Assembly (NCBI GenBank): GCA_009667805.1 | Contig: CM019064.1 | Coordinates: forward strand, 74,956,400-75,020,399 | Length of the DNA stretch: 64,000 bases | Reading direction: 5' to 3' | Origin: Leptobrachium leishanense | Lineage: Eukaryota; Chordata; Amphibia; Anura; Megophryidae | Shown here: positions 62,904 to 64,000 of the stretch, in pieces | Layout: each line of letters begins with the position of its first letter | Position numbering within the stretch: the first letter of the stretch is position 1 | Notes under the pieces: model-generated | The model's input: the letters and a program-made list of their open reading frames with translations, nothing else | Databases searched by the model: none | Told to the model about the DNA's origin: nothing | Made by a program: the position numbers and the translations under genes

Positions 62904-64000
62904 CAATTTTACATGCTGAATACTAGGCAATTCTATTCTTATTGTATATAAACCAAATACTGAGGAGTTTTGTTGCCCTAGCTGTATTCCATTGGGTCAT
63001 TTGTTTATATATTTTTTTCTCTAGCATGTATACTGGTTCCCCATATCCTTTTTATGTACCCATAACAGATTATGAAATAAATTCACACACAAATATATGT
63101 TAAATCCATCGGCTTTTCTTACTGGTTTTCTGCTCTGGTTTTCTTCCCTTCCCACATCAGAAACACAAGCCTTATTCTGACTGAGCCGCCATGGTTACCG
63201 AGTGAGCCAATAAGTGTTAACAGCCTTATTTATTAATGGTTACGGCCCTCGACTTATTCCAGCAAGCCAAAAAACTCCCTTGTGACATTTCTTTTGTGTG
63301 TTGCCTACTGTTAATTTAATGTATCCTATTTACTTTGAGCATGAACCGCTAATTATTAAGTAGCCTGAGAATAATGAGCTCGTTATTCTCACAGCTGGTA
63401 ATGAATACAATTTTCCATGTGAAAGAGTCTGGTTTTAAGTGATAATGCGTTAGCAAAAGCTCAACATGGTGAGGGGGGCCCACACACACCACCTCGATCC
63501 GTGTGGTCCGTAGCCTATTCTCTATGCAAAAAAAGTACAGTGAGAACAAATATTTCCCAGTGTCCTTCTGCTGACCCTGATCAACCCACTTATTCAAGTC
63601 TACACGGAGTCCTATGGATTCTGGCAGGCAATACTAACTCCAACTCCAGGAGACAATAGTAACATAATGGCTCACTTATAATATAGCCAGTAACAGAGCA
63701 ACACTAATGGTTAACTGCTCGCTTCATAGTTTTCCACTTGTAGCTCTATAATACTGGCTCATCAGGAATAGACACCCATATTGGATTAAATTCTGAGTCA
63801 GTTGTAAACTTAACCAGAGCTGTTGTAAAATTACTATCTGCACAGATTTTAATGGCTTTGGTGAGTTTACAAGAGATGTGGATAAATTTACAACTGACTT
63901 AGAGTATAGCACAATGGGCTATTTTCCAAGTTATGTATTACTAAACTAATGCTCCAGTAAACTTATCAGAGCGATTTCAGTCTAGATGTGACTCCTAAGA
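62904..64000. other. No recognised feature
   Basis: AT-rich sequence up to the window end. No frame with a motif. A weak TTTACAACTGACT / AGTCAGTTGTAAACTTA pair at 63795-63900 suggests a decayed inverted repeat. Confidence 0.4.

Noticed and set aside
1..64000. tRNA, rRNA or other structured RNA genes
   Set aside because: I looked for A/B-box-like and rRNA-like words on both strands and found none I could support by eye. A covariance-model search would decide.

Overview
This is vertebrate nuclear DNA, most likely from an anuran amphibian. The evidence is an AT-rich background crowded with metazoan transposons: ZBED-type hAT, Tc1/mariner, Tigger/pogo, piggyBac-like and Harbinger-like elements, L2/CR1-type and L1-type LINEs, an Ngaro/DIRS-type fragment carrying an SGNH-hydrolase reading frame, and solo LTRs. 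I see no bacterial gene organisation, no CRISPR array, no tRNA or rRNA gene, and no host exon I can defend. Almost every long reading frame is a transposase or reverse-transcriptase relic, or an artefact of a tandem repeat.

Layout. 1.4-2.7 kb is a three-deep nest of hAT-type miniature elements. 3.6-4.2, 4.9-9.3, 16.3-21.7 and 25.0-30.1 kb hold four members of one hAT family, with termini beginning TAGGGATGAG. They share a CCAAT-palindrome/TATA promoter and subterminal tandem repeats, and each is at a different stage of decay. 10.4-14.5 kb is a Tc1 element carrying another Tc1 element in its terminal repeat, a foldback MITE inside that, and a hAT MITE with a minisatellite. 21.7-24.3 kb is a Tigger element inserted in an old LINE. 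32.0-34.3 kb is a Harbinger-like element that swallowed a piggyBac-like element; other copies of the latter lie at 7.3-8.6 and 50.8-52.0 kb. 35-42, 45-46, 53.8-54.7, 58.5-60.6 and 62.4-62.9 kb carry a foldback family with CAGGGTTATTC ends. 38.2-39.1 and 40.1-40.6 kb carry three 427-bp Harbinger-like MITEs.

The best-preserved coding sequence is an L1-type ORF1 (43.1-44.2 kb). It lies in a complete retrotransposed unit with a 15-bp target-site duplication, and no ORF2 is present. This is an ORF1-only ('half-L1') element analogous to mammalian HAL1. The other unusual piece is at 60.8-62.1 kb, where an Ngaro-like reverse-transcriptase fragment faces an SGNH-hydrolase frame on the opposite strand.

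The elements do not form a pathway. Their relationships are parasitic and chronological, and many insertion orders can be read from intact target-site duplications split by later insertions. Calls rest on motifs, terminal repeats and duplications read by eye. Family names below superfamily level are tentative.
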